NCBI RefSeq assembly: GCF_963678245.1
Contig: NZ_OY782773.1
Coordinates: 186,001-250,000 of the forward strand
Reading direction: 5' to 3'
Length of the DNA: 64,000 bases
Source of the DNA: an uncultured Sunxiuqinia sp.
GTDB taxonomy: Bacteria > Bacteroidota > Bacteroidia > Bacteroidales > Prolixibacteraceae
The notes beneath the pieces were generated by a model. It was not told the DNA's origin, made no database searches, and saw only the letters and a list, made by a program, of their open reading frames with translations. A program made the translations under genes and the position numbers. Shown one piece after another: positions 63,865 through 64,000 of this stretch; the first letter of the stretch is position 1, and every line of letters begins with the position of its first letter.

Positions 63865-64000
63865 ATGTACGGAAGAATAAAAGAGGATCTAAAGCAGACC
63901 CTTGAAGAATTAAAATCACAGGGACTTTATAAAACCGAACGAGTTATTACTTCGGCTCAAGGTGCAGCGATTAAGGTTGGTAACGAAAACGAAGTATTGA
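63865..64000 (+). CDS. kbl: Glycine C-acetyltransferase / 2-amino-3-ketobutyrate CoA ligase (start only)
   Basis: Only the first 45 codons are inside the window. MYGRIKEDLKQTLEELKSQG and LYKTERVITSAQGAAIKV match the start of the PLP-dependent Kbl enzyme, which splits 2-amino-3-ketobutyrate into glycine and acetyl-CoA in threonine breakdown. The catalytic lysine lies beyond the window. Confidence 0.85.
   Translation, partial: MYGRIKEDLKQTLEELKSQGLYKTERVITSAQGAAIKVGNENEVL

Overview
The window is chromosomal DNA from a member of the Bacteroidota, most likely class Bacteroidia (Marinilabiliales-like). The evidence is low GC, TAnnTTTG-type -7 promoter boxes, a secreted protein with a type IX secretion (T9SS) C-terminal sorting domain, a UpxY-type NusG paralogue, and the core block ftsX - DUF3098 - uppP - truB - queA. 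I cannot name the species.

Layout. 1-7600: outer flank of a surface-polysaccharide region, with a partial sugar aminotransferase (-), two GT4-type glycosyltransferases (+), and a minus-strand set of flippase, methyltransferase and GT2. 7650-14050: housekeeping block on the plus strand (YfhO-like membrane protein, ftsX, DUF3098, uppP, truB, queA). 14240-36510: long plus-strand polysaccharide operon. It holds nucleotide-sugar enzymes (UXS-like SDR, nucleotide-sugar dehydrogenase, RmlC-like epimerase, SAF-domain oxidoreductase), a pyruvyl transferase with an F420-dehydrogenase-beta-like partner, a flippase, many glycosyltransferases, two acyltransferases, a putative Wzy polymerase and a WecG-type transferase, and ends at a strong bidirectional terminator. 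36541-41871: a 1776-residue secreted beta-helix/LamG/cadherin T9SS cargo on the opposite strand. 43048-51950: regulatory and assembly genes (UpxY-like antiterminator, rfbF, decayed gmd and fcl, manC, undecaprenyl-phosphate sugar-1-P transferase, Wza, Wzc, terminator). 52050-64000: HAD-like protein, GH28 lipoprotein, a broken M19-like dipeptidase, an unidentified fragment, an SLC12-like transporter, an outer-membrane protein, a DUF3267 protein, a third flippase, a glycosyltransferase, rnhB and the start of kbl.

How it works together. Sugars are activated (UDP-, GDP- and possibly CDP-linked), loaded on undecaprenyl phosphate by the WbaP/WcaJ-like transferase, extended and decorated by the glycosyltransferases, acyltransferases and pyruvyl transferase, flipped by Wzx, polymerised by Wzy and exported through Wza/Wzc. 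UppP recycles the carrier.

The most interesting signal is regulatory. An identical 20-bp element (TTACGTGAAATTACCCATTG), always 22 nt before a TATTTG box, occurs three times: before the biosynthesis operon, before the UpxY gene and before the assembly operon. Each copy is followed by a long untranslated leader. Two of the leaders share an identical 16-nt box (GGCGAAGCTGTATCAG), which sits in or next to a hairpin. Together this looks like a shared promoter/operator plus leader antitermination switch for one polysaccharide regulon. A second notable result is an unannotated graveyard of GDP-L-fucose genes (gmd, fcl) between rfbF and manC.
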